Of a DNA stretch of 61,475 nt, positions 52,475-61,385 are shown in pieces. Positions within the stretch are counted from its first letter, which is position 1. Each line of letters begins with the position of its first letter. This DNA comes from an uncultured Collinsella sp. (lineage in GTDB: Bacteria > Actinomycetota > Coriobacteriia > Coriobacteriales > Coriobacteriaceae). Below the pieces are notes generated by a model that saw only the letters and a list, made by a program, of their open reading frames with translations, had not been told where the DNA came from and did no database searches. Where the stretch lies: assembly GCA_902464965.1 (NCBI GenBank), contig CABQLI010000004.1:1-61475 (forward strand). The letters are read 5' to 3'. The position numbers were made by a program, and so were the translations under genes.

Positions 52475-53128
52475 CTACTTGTCGCCGGCCGCCGCCTTGG
52501 CCTCATTGAGGTAGCTATAGAAGCTGTATTTGGAGATGCCAAAGAACTCGCAGGCGCGCTCGCTCGACTTGGAAATGAGGAAGGCGCCGCGACGGTCAAG
52601 GTAGCCAATGGCACGAATGCGCTCGTCTTTGGTCATGAGTGCCGCGGGCTTGCCCACAAACTGCTCGCACTCGTGCAGCAGGTCCTCGAGCAGATCGCCG
52701 ATGTTCTTGGTAATAGGCTCGGGCTCGGTATAGCCCGTGCCGCCGGTGCCGGTAAAGGCGTCGAGCGAACGCTCAAAAGCCTTCATAAGCGTAATGTCAA
52801 AGTTGATGCCCAAAATGCCGACGGGCTTGCCCTCGTCGTTGCGGATAAAGATCGTCGAGGACTTGAGCAGCTTGCCATCGGTGGTTTTGGTGAGGTATGG
52901 CTCGCGGTCGTGTACGTCGGTGGCGCCCTCGTGCATGGACTCAAACACGATATGGCTGGGGCCGTCACCCAGTTTGCGCCCGCTGACGTGGCCGTTTTCG
53001 ATCACTACGATGGAGTGGTCCACGTCCTCGGTCTCCAGATCGTGGACGACGACTTCGCAGTTGGGGCCAAATTGGAGCGCCAGGCCGTGTGCGAGGCGCT
53101 TGTAAAACTCAATCTGTGCGGGGGTCAT
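52475..53128 (-). CDS. YheO/DauR-like transcriptional regulator, second copy
   Basis: A 217-residue protein with the YheO PAS-like domain (ALQFGPNCEVVVHDLETEDV, NGHVSGRKLGDGPSH, IFIRNDEGKPVGILGINFDI) and a C-terminal helix-turn-helix ending SERACEFFGISKYSFYSYLN. Start ATG with AGGAAGGTACCC. It is divergent from ygeX, as its paralogue at 31267 is from the permease, and likely controls the right half of the purine cluster. The two share the domain order but differ at most positions. Confidence 0.88.
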   Translation of the reverse strand: MTPAQIEFYKRLAHGLALQFGPNCEVVVHDLETEDVDHSIVVIENGHVSGRKLGDGPSHIVFESMHEGATDVHDREPYLTKTTDGKLLKSSTIFIRNDEGKPVGILGINFDITLMKAFERSLDAFTGTGGTGYTEPEPITKNIGDLLEDLLHECEQFVGKPAALMTKDERIRAIGYLDRRGAFLISKSSERACEFFGISKYSFYSYLNEAKAAAGDK

Positions 53129-53405
53129 GGGTACCTTCCTAAAAATTAGTTTGGGCTCACTGTGCCATAAACCACACTTGACCGCAAACAAATCCATCAA
53201 CAAGGCAATTCATGACCGTTCGGCGGCGAAAAAGTACCGATTACGGCAACAAACAATTCGTTAGATATACCAATCAAAAAGTGTGATAGAACATTACTAA
53301 CAAACTTTTTGTTTGGCATCCACATAAAAGTTCAGTCGTGTGAATGGGATCGGGCTGAAGCGCGTATGCGGGGGCCGGCAAGAGAGGACTTAAGGAGTTC
53401 ACCGT

Positions 53406-54620
53406 ATGGCCGATAAGATCCAGTGGGCGGGCAACACGATGCCCAAGAGCGATGACAAGCACTTGGGAATCATGAGCCTCGACCACGTGAAGAAGGCCCG
53501 CGCCTTCCACCAGTCGTTCCCCCAGTACACCGTCACTCCGCTTGCCCGCCTGGATGGTCAGGCTGCGCGCCTGGGCCTTTCCAACCTGTGCGTTAAGGAC
53601 GAGAGCTATCGTTTTGGCCTCAACGCCTTTAAGGTTCTGGGCGGCTCGTTTGCCATGGCCAACTACATTGCCGACGAGACCGGCAAGGACGTTGCCGACT
53701 GCACCTTCGATTACCTGACCTCCGATCAGCTGGCCGAGGACTTTGGCCAGGCCACCTTCTTTACCGCCACTGACGGCAACCATGGCCGCGGCGTGGCATG
53801 GGCTGCCAACAAGCTGGGCCAGAAGGCTGTCGTGCACATGCCCAAGGGTTCCACCAAGCCCCGCTTCGATAACATCGCCGCCGAGGGCGCCACGGTGACC
53901 ATCGAAGAGGTCAACTACGACGAGTGCGTGCGCATGGCCGCCGCCGAGGCCGATGCCTGCGAGCGCGGCGTCATCGTTCAGGACACCGCCTGGGAGGGCT
54001 ACGAGAAGATCCCGTCCTGGATCATGGAGGGTTACGGCACCATGGCCTCCGAGGCTGCCGAGCAGCTGCGTGAGATGGCCATCAACCGCCCGACGCACGT
54101 GTTTGTCCAGGCTGGCGTGGGTTCGCTCGCTGGCGCCGTGGTGGGCTACTTCACCAACCTGTATCCCGATAACCCGCCCACCTTCGTCGTGGTTGAGTGC
54201 GCGCCTGCCGCCTGCCTGTACAAGGGCGCTGCCGCCGGCGACGGCGACCCGCGCATCGTGGACGGCGACATGCCCTCCATCATGGCCGGCCTGTGCTGCG
54301 GCGAACCCAACATCCTGGGCTGGGATATCCTGCGCAACCACACCACCGCCTTCGTGTCCTGCCCCGACTGGGTCACCGCTCGCGGCATGCGCACCCTGGG
54401 CGCTCCCGAGAAGGGCGACCCGCGCGTCATCTCCGGCGAGTCCGGCGCTGTGACCACCGGCCTGGTCGAGACTCTCATGCTCGATCCCGAGTACGCCGAG
54501 CTCAAGGAACTCATCGGCCTGGACAGGACGAGCTCTGTGCTCTGCTTCTCCACCGAGGGCGATACGGATCCCGACCAGTATCGCCGCATTGTTTGGGAAG
54601 GCGAATATCCCACTTGCTAA
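53406..54620 (+). CDS. ygeX: Diaminopropionate ammonia-lyase
   Basis: A 404-residue PLP enzyme. The cofactor Lys is in LNAFKVLGGSFA near residue 78; TDGNHGRGVAWAA and the glycine-rich GVGSLAGAVVGYF (phosphate-binding) are present. It cleaves 2,3-diaminopropionate to pyruvate and two ammonia. In E. coli and many anaerobes ygeX lies with ygeY and ygeW, as here, and is part of the set tied to anaerobic urate breakdown. ATG follows TTAAGGAGTTCACCGT. The aminoacrylate product would be a natural substrate for RidA (30779). Confidence 0.94.
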   Translation: MADKIQWAGNTMPKSDDKHLGIMSLDHVKKARAFHQSFPQYTVTPLARLDGQAARLGLSNLCVKDESYRFGLNAFKVLGGSFAMANYIADETGKDVADCTFDYLTSDQLAEDFGQATFFTATDGNHGRGVAWAANKLGQKAVVHMPKGSTKPRFDNIAAEGATVTIEEVNYDECVRMAAAEADACERGVIVQDTAWEGYEKIPSWIMEGYGTMASEAAEQLREMAINRPTHVFVQAGVGSLAGAVVGYFTNLYPDNPPTFVVVECAPAACLYKGAAAGDGDPRIVDGDMPSIMAGLCCGEPNILGWDILRNHTTAFVSCPDWVTARGMRTLGAPEKGDPRVISGESGAVTTGLVETLMLDPEYAELKELIGLDRTSSVLCFSTEGDTDPDQYRRIVWEGEYPTC

Positions 54621-54694
54621 TCGTTGGGGCGGAGTAAATAGGTATCGCTCCGCCACCTCACAGGTAGATTCCTTCGTTTGAAAGGTTATGAACA

Positions 54695-56080
54695 ATGGCT
54701 AAAGAACTCGATTTCGACGCTATCAAGGCTGCTGCTGAGTCTCATCGTGCTGATATGACTCGCTTCCTGCGCGCTATGATCTCCCATCCCTCTGAGTCCT
54801 GCGAGGAGGGTGAGGTTGTCGCTTGCATCAAGGCCGAGATGGAGAGCCTTGGCTATGACGAGGTCAAGGTCGACGGCCTGGGCAACGTCATGGGCTTTAT
54901 GGGCGAGGGCGACAAGATCATCGCCATCGACTCCCACATCGACACCGTCGGCATCGGCAACATCGAGAACTGGGACGCCGATCCCTATGAGGGCTACGAG
55001 ACCGACGAGATCATCTACGGCCGCGGCGGCTCTGACCAGGAGGGCGGCATGGCTTCTGCTACCTACGCTGCCAAGATGATGAAGGACATGGGCCTCATCC
55101 CCGAGGGTTACAAGATCATGGTCGTCGGCACCGTCCAGGAAGAGGACTGCGACGGCATGTGCTGGCAGTACATCTACAACAAGGACGGCATTAAGCCCGA
55201 GTTCGTCATTTCCACCGAGCCCACCGACGGCGGCATCTATCGCGGCCACCGCGGCCGCATGGAGATCCGTGTCGACGTTCACGGCACCTCCTGCCACGGC
55301 TCCGCTCCCGAGCGCGGCGACAACGCCATCTACAAGATGGCCGACATCATCGCCGACGTCCGCGCCCTCAACAACAACGGCTGCGACGAGTCGACCGACA
55401 TCAAGGGTCTCGTCAAGATGCTCGACCCCAAGTACAACCCCGAGCACTTCGAGGATGCCCGCTTCCTGGGCCGCGGCACCTGCACCGTCAGCCAGATCTT
55501 CTACACCAGCCCCAGCCGCTGCGCTGTCGCTGACTCCTGCGCCATCTCCATCGACCGTCGCATGACCGCCGGTGAGACCTGGGAGTCCTGCCTGGACGAG
55601 ATCCGCAACCTGCCGGCCGCCAAGAAGTACGGCGACGACGTGAAGGTCTCCATGTACATGTACGACCGTCCGTCCTGGACCGGCGAGGTCTACGAGACCG
55701 AGGCTTACTTCCCCACGTGGATCAACAAGGAGACCGCTCCGCACGTCAAGGCCCTCGTCGACGCCCACAAGGCCATGTTCGGTGACGAGCGCATCGGCTG
55801 CGAGCCCAGCATGGGCAAGCGCACCGGTCGCCCGCTGTGCGACAAGTGGACCTTCTCCACGAACTGCGTCTCCATCCAGGGCCGCTACGGCATTCCCTGC
55901 GTGGGCTTTGGCCCGGGTGCCGAGTCTCAGGCTCACGCTCCCAACGAGGTCACCTACAAGGACGACCTGGTCACCGCTGCCGCCATGTACGTGGCTGCCC
56001 TGAACCTCTACGATCCGAGCCAGGCCGATGGCGACGCCACCGTGTTCCGCGCCGGTCTGACCAACAACAAGATCGATTAG
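54695..56080 (+). CDS. ygeY: YgeY-type M20 family metallohydrolase
   Basis: A 461-residue M20/ArgE-DapE-like hydrolase. Metal ligands are seen in DSHIDTVGIG, GGSDQEGGMA and VQEEDCDG, with a dimerisation region around residues 190-310 (HGTSCHGSAPERGDNAIYKM). It probably removes an acyl or carbamoyl group from a ureido or amino acid intermediate made by the neighbouring enzymes. It lies between ygeX and ygeW, likely co-transcribed. ATG after GAAAGGTTATGAACA. The true substrate is not established from sequence. Confidence 0.92.
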   Translation: MAKELDFDAIKAAAESHRADMTRFLRAMISHPSESCEEGEVVACIKAEMESLGYDEVKVDGLGNVMGFMGEGDKIIAIDSHIDTVGIGNIENWDADPYEGYETDEIIYGRGGSDQEGGMASATYAAKMMKDMGLIPEGYKIMVVGTVQEEDCDGMCWQYIYNKDGIKPEFVISTEPTDGGIYRGHRGRMEIRVDVHGTSCHGSAPERGDNAIYKMADIIADVRALNNNGCDESTDIKGLVKMLDPKYNPEHFEDARFLGRGTCTVSQIFYTSPSRCAVADSCAISIDRRMTAGETWESCLDEIRNLPAAKKYGDDVKVSMYMYDRPSWTGEVYETEAYFPTWINKETAPHVKALVDAHKAMFGDERIGCEPSMGKRTGRPLCDKWTFSTNCVSIQGRYGIPCVGFGPGAESQAHAPNEVTYKDDLVTAAAMYVAALNLYDPSQADGDATVFRAGLTNNKID

Positions 56081-56281
56081 TCCCATTCCTCGATTTTGTT
56101 GAGCCGGGGGCCGCTCGTGTCCCCGGCACCCCCTGTTGACTTGGGGCCCGCGGTCGTTATCTCCCATGCTTCCTCAACGGTGGCGGGTCCTCGTCATGGT
56201 GCTCTGCATGTTCTGGCCACACGCGCATGCCGGAGCACATCTACTCATTGCGATCGTTTCATCTTTAGAAAGGACATTTCC

Positions 56282-57484
56282 ATGGACGCTAAGTTTACCG
56301 AGCTCGTCGAGCAGCTGAACGGCCTCGATTTTAAGGGTATGTACGGCAGCGACTTCCTGCACACTTGGGACAAGACCACCGATGAGCTCAAGGCTCTCTA
56401 CATCGTCGCCGACGCCCTGCGCGAGCTGCGCGAGAACAACGTCTCGTCCAAGATCTTCGACTCGGGCCTGGCCGTCTCCCTGTTCCGCGACAACTCCACC
56501 CGTACGCGCTTCTCCTTCTCTAAGGCTGCCAACCTGCTCGGCCTTGAGCTGCAGGACCTGGACGAGAAGAAGTCCCAGATCGCTCACGGCGAGACCGTCC
56601 GCGAGACCGCTACCATGATCTCCTTCATGGCCGACGTCATCGGCATCCGCGACGACATGTACATCGGCAAGGGCGACGCCTACATGGCCGAGGTCTCCGA
56701 GTCTGTCCAGCAGGCCTACGAGGATGGCGTCCTGGATCACCGTCCCACGCTCATCTCCCTGCAGTCCGATTCCGACCACCCCACGCAGTCCTCTGCCGAC
56801 ATGCTCTACCTCATCAACGAGTTTGGCGGCCTTGAGAACCTCAAGGGCAAGAAGGTTGCCGTCACCTGGGCCTATTCGCCCTCTTACGGCAAGCCGCTGT
56901 CCTGCCCGCAGTCGCTGATCAGCCTGCTGCCCCGCTTTGGCATGGACGTCACCCTGGCTCACCCCGAGGGCTATGACCTCATGCCCGAGGTCGTCGAGCG
57001 CGCCAAGGGCTATGCCGCCGAGTCCGGCACCACCTTTAAGCAGGTCAACACCATGGCCGAGGCCTTCGAGGGCGCCGACATCGTGATCCCCAAGAGCTGG
57101 GCTCCGTTTGCCGCCATGGAGAAGCGCACCAACCTGTACGCCGAGGGCGACGACGCCGGCATCGCAGCGCTCGAGAAGGAGCTGCTCGCCCAGAACGCCA
57201 CCCATCAGGACTGGTGCTCCACGACCGAGCTCATGGAGAAGACCGCCAACGGCCAGGACACCATCTTTATGCACCCGCTGCCCGCCGACATCTCCGGTGT
57301 CTCCTGCGAGCACGGCGAGGTCAATGCCGACGTCTTCGACATGCACCGTGTGGGCATGTACAAGGAGGCCAGCTACAAGCCGTACGCCATCGCGGCCATG
57401 ATGTTCCTGCAGAAGGTCGCCGATCCCGCCGCTACCCTCAAGGCCCTCGACGAGCGCAACACCGCCCGTTGGTTCCAGGCCTAA
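56282..57484 (+). CDS. ygeW: YgeW-type carbamoyltransferase
   Basis: A 400-residue member of the aspartate/ornithine carbamoyltransferase family. Carbamoyl-phosphate contacts FRDNSTRTRFSF near residue 75 and HPTQSSADML near 165 are intact, and HPLPADISGVSCEHGEV near 335 replaces the HCLP of ornithine enzymes. YgeW proteins use neither aspartate nor ornithine; a ureido-type substrate from purine breakdown has been proposed. In the catabolic direction the reaction would yield carbamoyl phosphate for ATP formation. RBS GAAAGGACATTTCC. Confidence 0.92.
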   Translation: MDAKFTELVEQLNGLDFKGMYGSDFLHTWDKTTDELKALYIVADALRELRENNVSSKIFDSGLAVSLFRDNSTRTRFSFSKAANLLGLELQDLDEKKSQIAHGETVRETATMISFMADVIGIRDDMYIGKGDAYMAEVSESVQQAYEDGVLDHRPTLISLQSDSDHPTQSSADMLYLINEFGGLENLKGKKVAVTWAYSPSYGKPLSCPQSLISLLPRFGMDVTLAHPEGYDLMPEVVERAKGYAAESGTTFKQVNTMAEAFEGADIVIPKSWAPFAAMEKRTNLYAEGDDAGIAALEKELLAQNATHQDWCSTTELMEKTANGQDTIFMHPLPADISGVSCEHGEVNADVFDMHRVGMYKEASYKPYAIAAMMFLQKVADPAATLKALDERNTARWFQA

Positions 57485-57507
57485 AGCTGGGCTGAGGTAA
57501 GCCATGT

Positions 57508-57547
57508 AAAGGGGGCGCTCTGCCAGCCGGCGGGGTGCCCCCTTTTT
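57508..57547 (+). terminator. Intrinsic terminator after ygeW
   Basis: AAAGGGGGCGCTCTGCC.. pairs with ..GGGGTGCCCCCTTTTT. Separates ygeXYW from the mocA-hyuA unit. Confidence 0.88.
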
Positions 57548-57634
57548 GCATCGTGGGCGTGCTGGATAAACGCTTTCGATGTGGATGCCCGCGGCGCGAG
57601 TTATGGGTACGATGGTTTCAGGGGAGGTATCACC

Positions 57635-58249
57635 ATGAAACTTGGATGCGTCATTATGGCTTCGGGCGAGGGCAAGCGGTTTGGCTCTAACAAGATGCTT
57701 GCCGATATCTATGGCGAGCCGCTGATTGCCCGGACCATCGATTCGGTTCCCCGGGGCTTTGACGTCGTGGTTTCGACGCGTTGGCCCGAGGTTGCTCAGA
57801 TTTGCGAGGACAAGCATTGCCCGTGCGTGCTGCACGATGGCGAGCTGCGCAGCGAAAGCGTCCGTGCGGGCCTTTCGTGGGGAGTCGAACGCAACTGGAA
57901 AGGTTGCCTCTTTTTGCCGGGCGACCAGCCGCTCGTGAGTTCGGATTCTTTTGAGGCTATGGTTCGTGCATTTGACGAGCGTGGCCGCAAACATCCGGTG
58001 CGTCTTGCGTGCAACGGTGAGCCTTCGAGCCCGGTGCTCTTTCCGGCGGAACTGTTCGATGCACTTATGTGTCTTGAGGGCAAGGACGGCGGGGGCTCGA
58101 TTCTCAAAGGTCGCGTCGACGTTGCGCTGGTCGAGGCGCGTGCCTACGAGCTGTGGGATGTCGATACCGCCGAGGGGCAGCGACGCATAACGGAGCATAT
58201 CGCGGCCTGCTCGTATTTTGATCGCGTGGCCAACTGTATTAATCAATAA
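57635..58249 (+). CDS. mocA: MocA-like molybdenum cofactor nucleotidyltransferase
   Basis: A 204-residue NTP-transferase. The GxGxRxxxxK loop reads ASGEGKRFGSNKMLADIYG near residue 9; LPGDQPLVSS and CNGEPSSPVLFP follow. MocA adds CMP to the molybdenum cofactor. In clusters with YqeB/YqeC it is part of maturation of selenium-containing Mo hydroxylases such as the one at 38855. ATG follows GGGGAGGTATCACC. It is nine bases before hyuA. Confidence 0.88.
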   Translation: MKLGCVIMASGEGKRFGSNKMLADIYGEPLIARTIDSVPRGFDVVVSTRWPEVAQICEDKHCPCVLHDGELRSESVRAGLSWGVERNWKGCLFLPGDQPLVSSDSFEAMVRAFDERGRKHPVRLACNGEPSSPVLFPAELFDALMCLEGKDGGGSILKGRVDVALVEARAYELWDVDTAEGQRRITEHIAACSYFDRVANCINQ

Positions 58250-58257
58250 GGAGCAAC

Positions 58258-59625
58258 ATGATCATCATCAAAAACGGCGCGCTCGTGACGCCCCAGGGGC
58301 TTCGCCGCGCCGATCTTGCCATGGAGGGCGACAAGATCGTGCGGATTGCCGCGGCAATCGAGCCGAGCGAGGGCGATACCGTCCAGGATGCCACGGACTG
58401 TTGGGTGTTCCCCGGCTTTATCGACGGCCACACGCACATGCAGTGCTGGACTGGCATGGATTGGACGGCCGATAGCTTTGAGACCGGTACGCGTGCGGCT
58501 GCCTGCGGCGGTACGACGACCATCGTGGACTACGCGACGGCCGATCGCGGCGTGACCATGTCCGATGCCCTTGCCGAGTGGCATCATCGCGCCGACGGCA
58601 CTTGCACGGCCAACTACGCTTTTCATATGGCACTCGCCGAGTGGAATGAGCGAAACCGCGCCGATCTTTCGGCCATGCGCGAGGCGGGCGTGTCGTCGTT
58701 TAAGACCTACTTTGCCTACGACCATCTGCGTCTGGACGACGCCGAGACGCTCGAGGTGCTCGAGGAACTCAAGCGCGTGGGCGGCATGCTCTGCGTGCAT
58801 TGCGAGAACGGTACGCTGGTCAACGCGCTGCAGAAACGCGTGTACGAGCAGGGGATTCATGGGCCCGAGGGGCATGCGCTCAGCCGTCCGGATGTGTGTG
58901 AGGCCGAGGCCGTGAGCCGCCTGCTGTATCTGGCGCACTTGGCCGGGGACGCTCCGGTCAACGTGGTGCACCTTTCGACCAAGCTTGGTCTTGAGGCCAT
59001 CCGTGCCGCCAAGGCGCGCGGGCAGAAGAATATCTATGTCGAAACCTGCCCCCAGTATCTGATGCTCGACGACACCTGCTATCTGGAGCAGGGCGAGGAC
59101 GGCTTTGCGGGCGCCAAGTACGTGATGAGCCCGCCGCTGCGCCATGCCGGTGACCGTGCCGCGCTGCGCGAGGCGCTTGTGGCCGGCGAGATCGATACTA
59201 TTGCGACCGATCATTGCAGCTTTAACCTGCACGGGCAAAAGGACCGCGGGCGCGACGATTTCCGCGCGATTCCCAACGGCGGGCCCGGCGTGGAGCATCG
59301 TCCCGTCGCGATTGCCACGAGCTTTGAGGGCCAGCTGGGACCCGAGGATCTGTGCCGCTTGATGAGCGAGAACCCGGCGCGCGTGTTTGGTATGTATCCG
59401 CGTAAGGGCTGTCTTGCCGAGGGCGCCGATGCCGACGTGTGCGTGTGGGATCCCAAGGCGCGCTGGACCATTAGCGCGGCGACACAGCATCAGGCTGTGG
59501 ACTACACGCCGCTCGAGGGTTTTGAGGCACATGGCCGCGCCAAGGCCGTGTTTGTGAACGGCGTGCTGGCTGCGCGCGACGGCGAGCCCACCGGAGCCCA
59601 GCCCGGTCGCTACGTCCCCCGCTAA
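58258..59625 (+). CDS. hyuA: Dihydropyrimidinase/hydantoinase-like amidohydrolase
   Basis: A 455-residue cyclic-amide hydrolase. The binuclear metal site shows DGHTHMQCW (HxH), the carbamylated Lys in SFKTYFAYDH near residue 150, VHCENG, and the Asp in IATDHCSFN. It opens hydantoin or dihydropyrimidine rings to N-carbamoyl amino acids. The YgeZ/HyuA enzymes of this cluster type are thought to act on a ring produced from urate. AATAAGGAGCAAC sets the ATG, and the gene is followed by a large hairpin. Confidence 0.9.
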   Translation: MIIIKNGALVTPQGLRRADLAMEGDKIVRIAAAIEPSEGDTVQDATDCWVFPGFIDGHTHMQCWTGMDWTADSFETGTRAAACGGTTTIVDYATADRGVTMSDALAEWHHRADGTCTANYAFHMALAEWNERNRADLSAMREAGVSSFKTYFAYDHLRLDDAETLEVLEELKRVGGMLCVHCENGTLVNALQKRVYEQGIHGPEGHALSRPDVCEAEAVSRLLYLAHLAGDAPVNVVHLSTKLGLEAIRAAKARGQKNIYVETCPQYLMLDDTCYLEQGEDGFAGAKYVMSPPLRHAGDRAALREALVAGEIDTIATDHCSFNLHGQKDRGRDDFRAIPNGGPGVEHRPVAIATSFEGQLGPEDLCRLMSENPARVFGMYPRKGCLAEGADADVCVWDPKARWTISAATQHQAVDYTPLEGFEAHGRAKAVFVNGVLAARDGEPTGAQPGRYVPR

Positions 59626-59653
59626 CAGGAAGATCACCGGATTCCCCTCCGCA

Positions 59654-59718
59654 GTTGCGGTGAAATAGTTCCTGTTTAGCCGCCAAATAGGCCGTTTCAG
59701 GAACTATTCCACCGCAAC
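59654..59718. repeat. Large inverted repeat between hyuA and yqeC
   Basis: GTTGCGGTGAAATAGTTCCTG and CAGGAACTATTCCACCGCAAC pair over 21 bases with one mismatch around a 23-base loop. It lies between convergent genes and may stop both transcripts, but lacks T runs and could be a dispersed palindrome. Confidence 0.7.
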
Positions 59719-59744
59719 TTATAGGTCTGCTGGGGCGGCGCCGG

Positions 59745-60479
59745 CTATTTGAGGCTGGTGGCGATGAGGGGGCGGCTGAGGGCGGCCTCGAAGCGATCTG
59801 CCATCGTTGGGTCGGCAAGCGTGTCGACTTGGTTGAGCACAACGTGTGCGGTGCCGAGCTTCAGCGCTTGCATCTCGGCATTGAGCACCTGGGCGACGCG
59901 CTCGGGCGTGGCGATGTCGGTGAGCTCGCAGCCGCAACGCTCGCAAAAGAGCTCGGGGCGGTGGACAACCTCGGCGACGGGCTTGCCGAATCCCGAGGCG
60001 CCGACGATCCAGACGGTGTTGGCCGTGCCAGAGGGAATTACCGGCTCCCACGGGGCGTGGGCCTTGAGCGGGAGCCGCTTGCTGCCGTCCGCCTCGGCCA
60101 GGACGTAGTCAAAGCGCTGCGCCAGCTGGTCGAGCGGCTCGGCAGGGGAGGAGAGCTTGCCCGTCTCCGGGTCCAAGACGCCTGCCTGGCAGATGCTCCC
60201 GCGCGTAAGGCCAGCGCAGGCCTCGCAGGTGCAACCGGGGACATGCGAGGCGCCCGGCTTCCAAGGCGCGGCGTCCAGGCGACGATTCGACCCGTCCCAT
60301 GGCACGCCGGCAACGGGAAACATATGTGTGGTGGTGCAGAGAAGCACGCGGTTGCCAGCGCGCATGAGCTCAAGACCCAGCGTCTTTAGCAAGGTCGACT
60401 TGCCACCGCTGCCGATAATCGCGGTAATGCCCGGCTTGATCCTGAGCGCCGAGGCAAGATTGCCGCTAACCGTTTCCAT
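59745..60479 (-). CDS. yqeC: Selenium-dependent hydroxylase accessory protein YqeC
   Basis: A 244-residue P-loop protein: IIGSGGKSTLLKTLGLELMR near residue 20 (Walker A variant), LAEADGSKRLPLKAHAPWEP near 128 and VLNQVDTLAD near 215. Extra cysteines (PGCTCEACAGLTRGSIC; CERCGC) may bind a metal. YqeC accompanies YqeB in the maturation of molybdenum hydroxylases that need selenium. It is the only gene of this half-cluster on the reverse strand; a divergent promoter region (TATAAT at 60494) lies between it and yqeB. Confidence 0.85.
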   Translation of the reverse strand: METVSGNLASALRIKPGITAIIGSGGKSTLLKTLGLELMRAGNRVLLCTTTHMFPVAGVPWDGSNRRLDAAPWKPGASHVPGCTCEACAGLTRGSICQAGVLDPETGKLSSPAEPLDQLAQRFDYVLAEADGSKRLPLKAHAPWEPVIPSGTANTVWIVGASGFGKPVAEVVHRPELFCERCGCELTDIATPERVAQVLNAEMQALKLGTAHVVLNQVDTLADPTMADRFEAALSRPLIATSLK

Positions 60480-60581
60480 CTGTTCACCGCCGTATAATAC
60501 TGTGATAATAAATAATCATCAGAGTAGCGGTCGAACCGCTTTTGCTCTGCTCAAACCGTAGCACAGGGAGGTGCCCCGGGA

Positions 60582-61376
60582 ATGCTCGTTTATGTTCGCG
60601 GCGCCGGCGATATCGCCACGGGCGTCGCCGCTCGCTTGGTGCGCGCCGGCGTGTCAGTTGTCATGGCCGATATCGCGGTTCCCACGTGCATCCGTCGCAC
60701 AATCAGTTTTTGCGAGGCCATTCGCCTGGGCGAGGTCGAGGTCGAGGGCATTCGCGCCCGCTTGGCGCAGACGTCGGCCGAGGCGCTTGAGATTACCGAG
60801 GCGGGGGATGTCGCCGTCGTGGTAGACCCCCAGGCCAAGATGCTCGGCGAGCTGAAACCCGCGGCTGTGGTCGACGCGATTTTGGCCAAGCGCAATCTGG
60901 GTACCACGCGCGACATGGCTCCTGCCGTCATCGCCGTGGGGCCGGGCTTCACCGCGCCGGTTGACTGCGACGCCGTGATCGAAACCATGCGTGGGCATTT
61001 CCTGGGCCGTGTCATTACCCAAGGTTCGCCCCAGCCCAACACGGGCGTGCCGGGCGTCATCGCCGGATATGGCAAAGAGCGTGTTATCCACAGCCCCGCC
61101 GCCGGCGTGTTTAGGTCCGACCATGTGATCGGCGACATCGTGAGTGCCGGCGATGTGATCGGGTATGCGGGCGATTCGCCCATGTGCACGCAGATCGATG
61201 GCTGTCTGCGCGGGCTTTTGGCGAACGGCGTGCAGGTGACTGAGGGCTTTAAATGCGCCGATGTCGATCCGCGCGGCGATGCCAGCTATATCAACTACAT
61301 TTCGGACAAGGCGACGTCGGTCGGCGGCGGCGTGCTCGAGGCACTCGCTATGCTCACCGATATCTTTAGAGGATAG
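60582..61376 (+). CDS. yqeB: Selenium-dependent molybdenum cofactor protein YqeB
   Basis: A 264-residue protein beginning MLVYVRGAGDIATGVAARLV, with the conserved Cys in VPTCIRRTISF near residue 37 and another in GFKCADVDPRGD near 227. This family (EF2563) co-occurs with selD and selenium-dependent Mo hydroxylases, and probably delivers selenium to the cofactor. GGGAGGTGCCCCGGG sets the ATG. The next gene, XdhC-like, begins ten bases after its stop codon. Confidence 0.9.
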   Translation: MLVYVRGAGDIATGVAARLVRAGVSVVMADIAVPTCIRRTISFCEAIRLGEVEVEGIRARLAQTSAEALEITEAGDVAVVVDPQAKMLGELKPAAVVDAILAKRNLGTTRDMAPAVIAVGPGFTAPVDCDAVIETMRGHFLGRVITQGSPQPNTGVPGVIAGYGKERVIHSPAAGVFRSDHVIGDIVSAGDVIGYAGDSPMCTQIDGCLRGLLANGVQVTEGFKCADVDPRGDASYINYISDKATSVGGGVLEALAMLTDIFRG

Positions 61377-61385
61377 AAGGCGGCA

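Noticed and set aside
60518..60550. A tRNA-like T-arm (GCGGTCGAACCGC) upstream of yqeB
   Set aside because: Only a short hairpin is present; no acceptor, D or anticodon arm can be formed around it.
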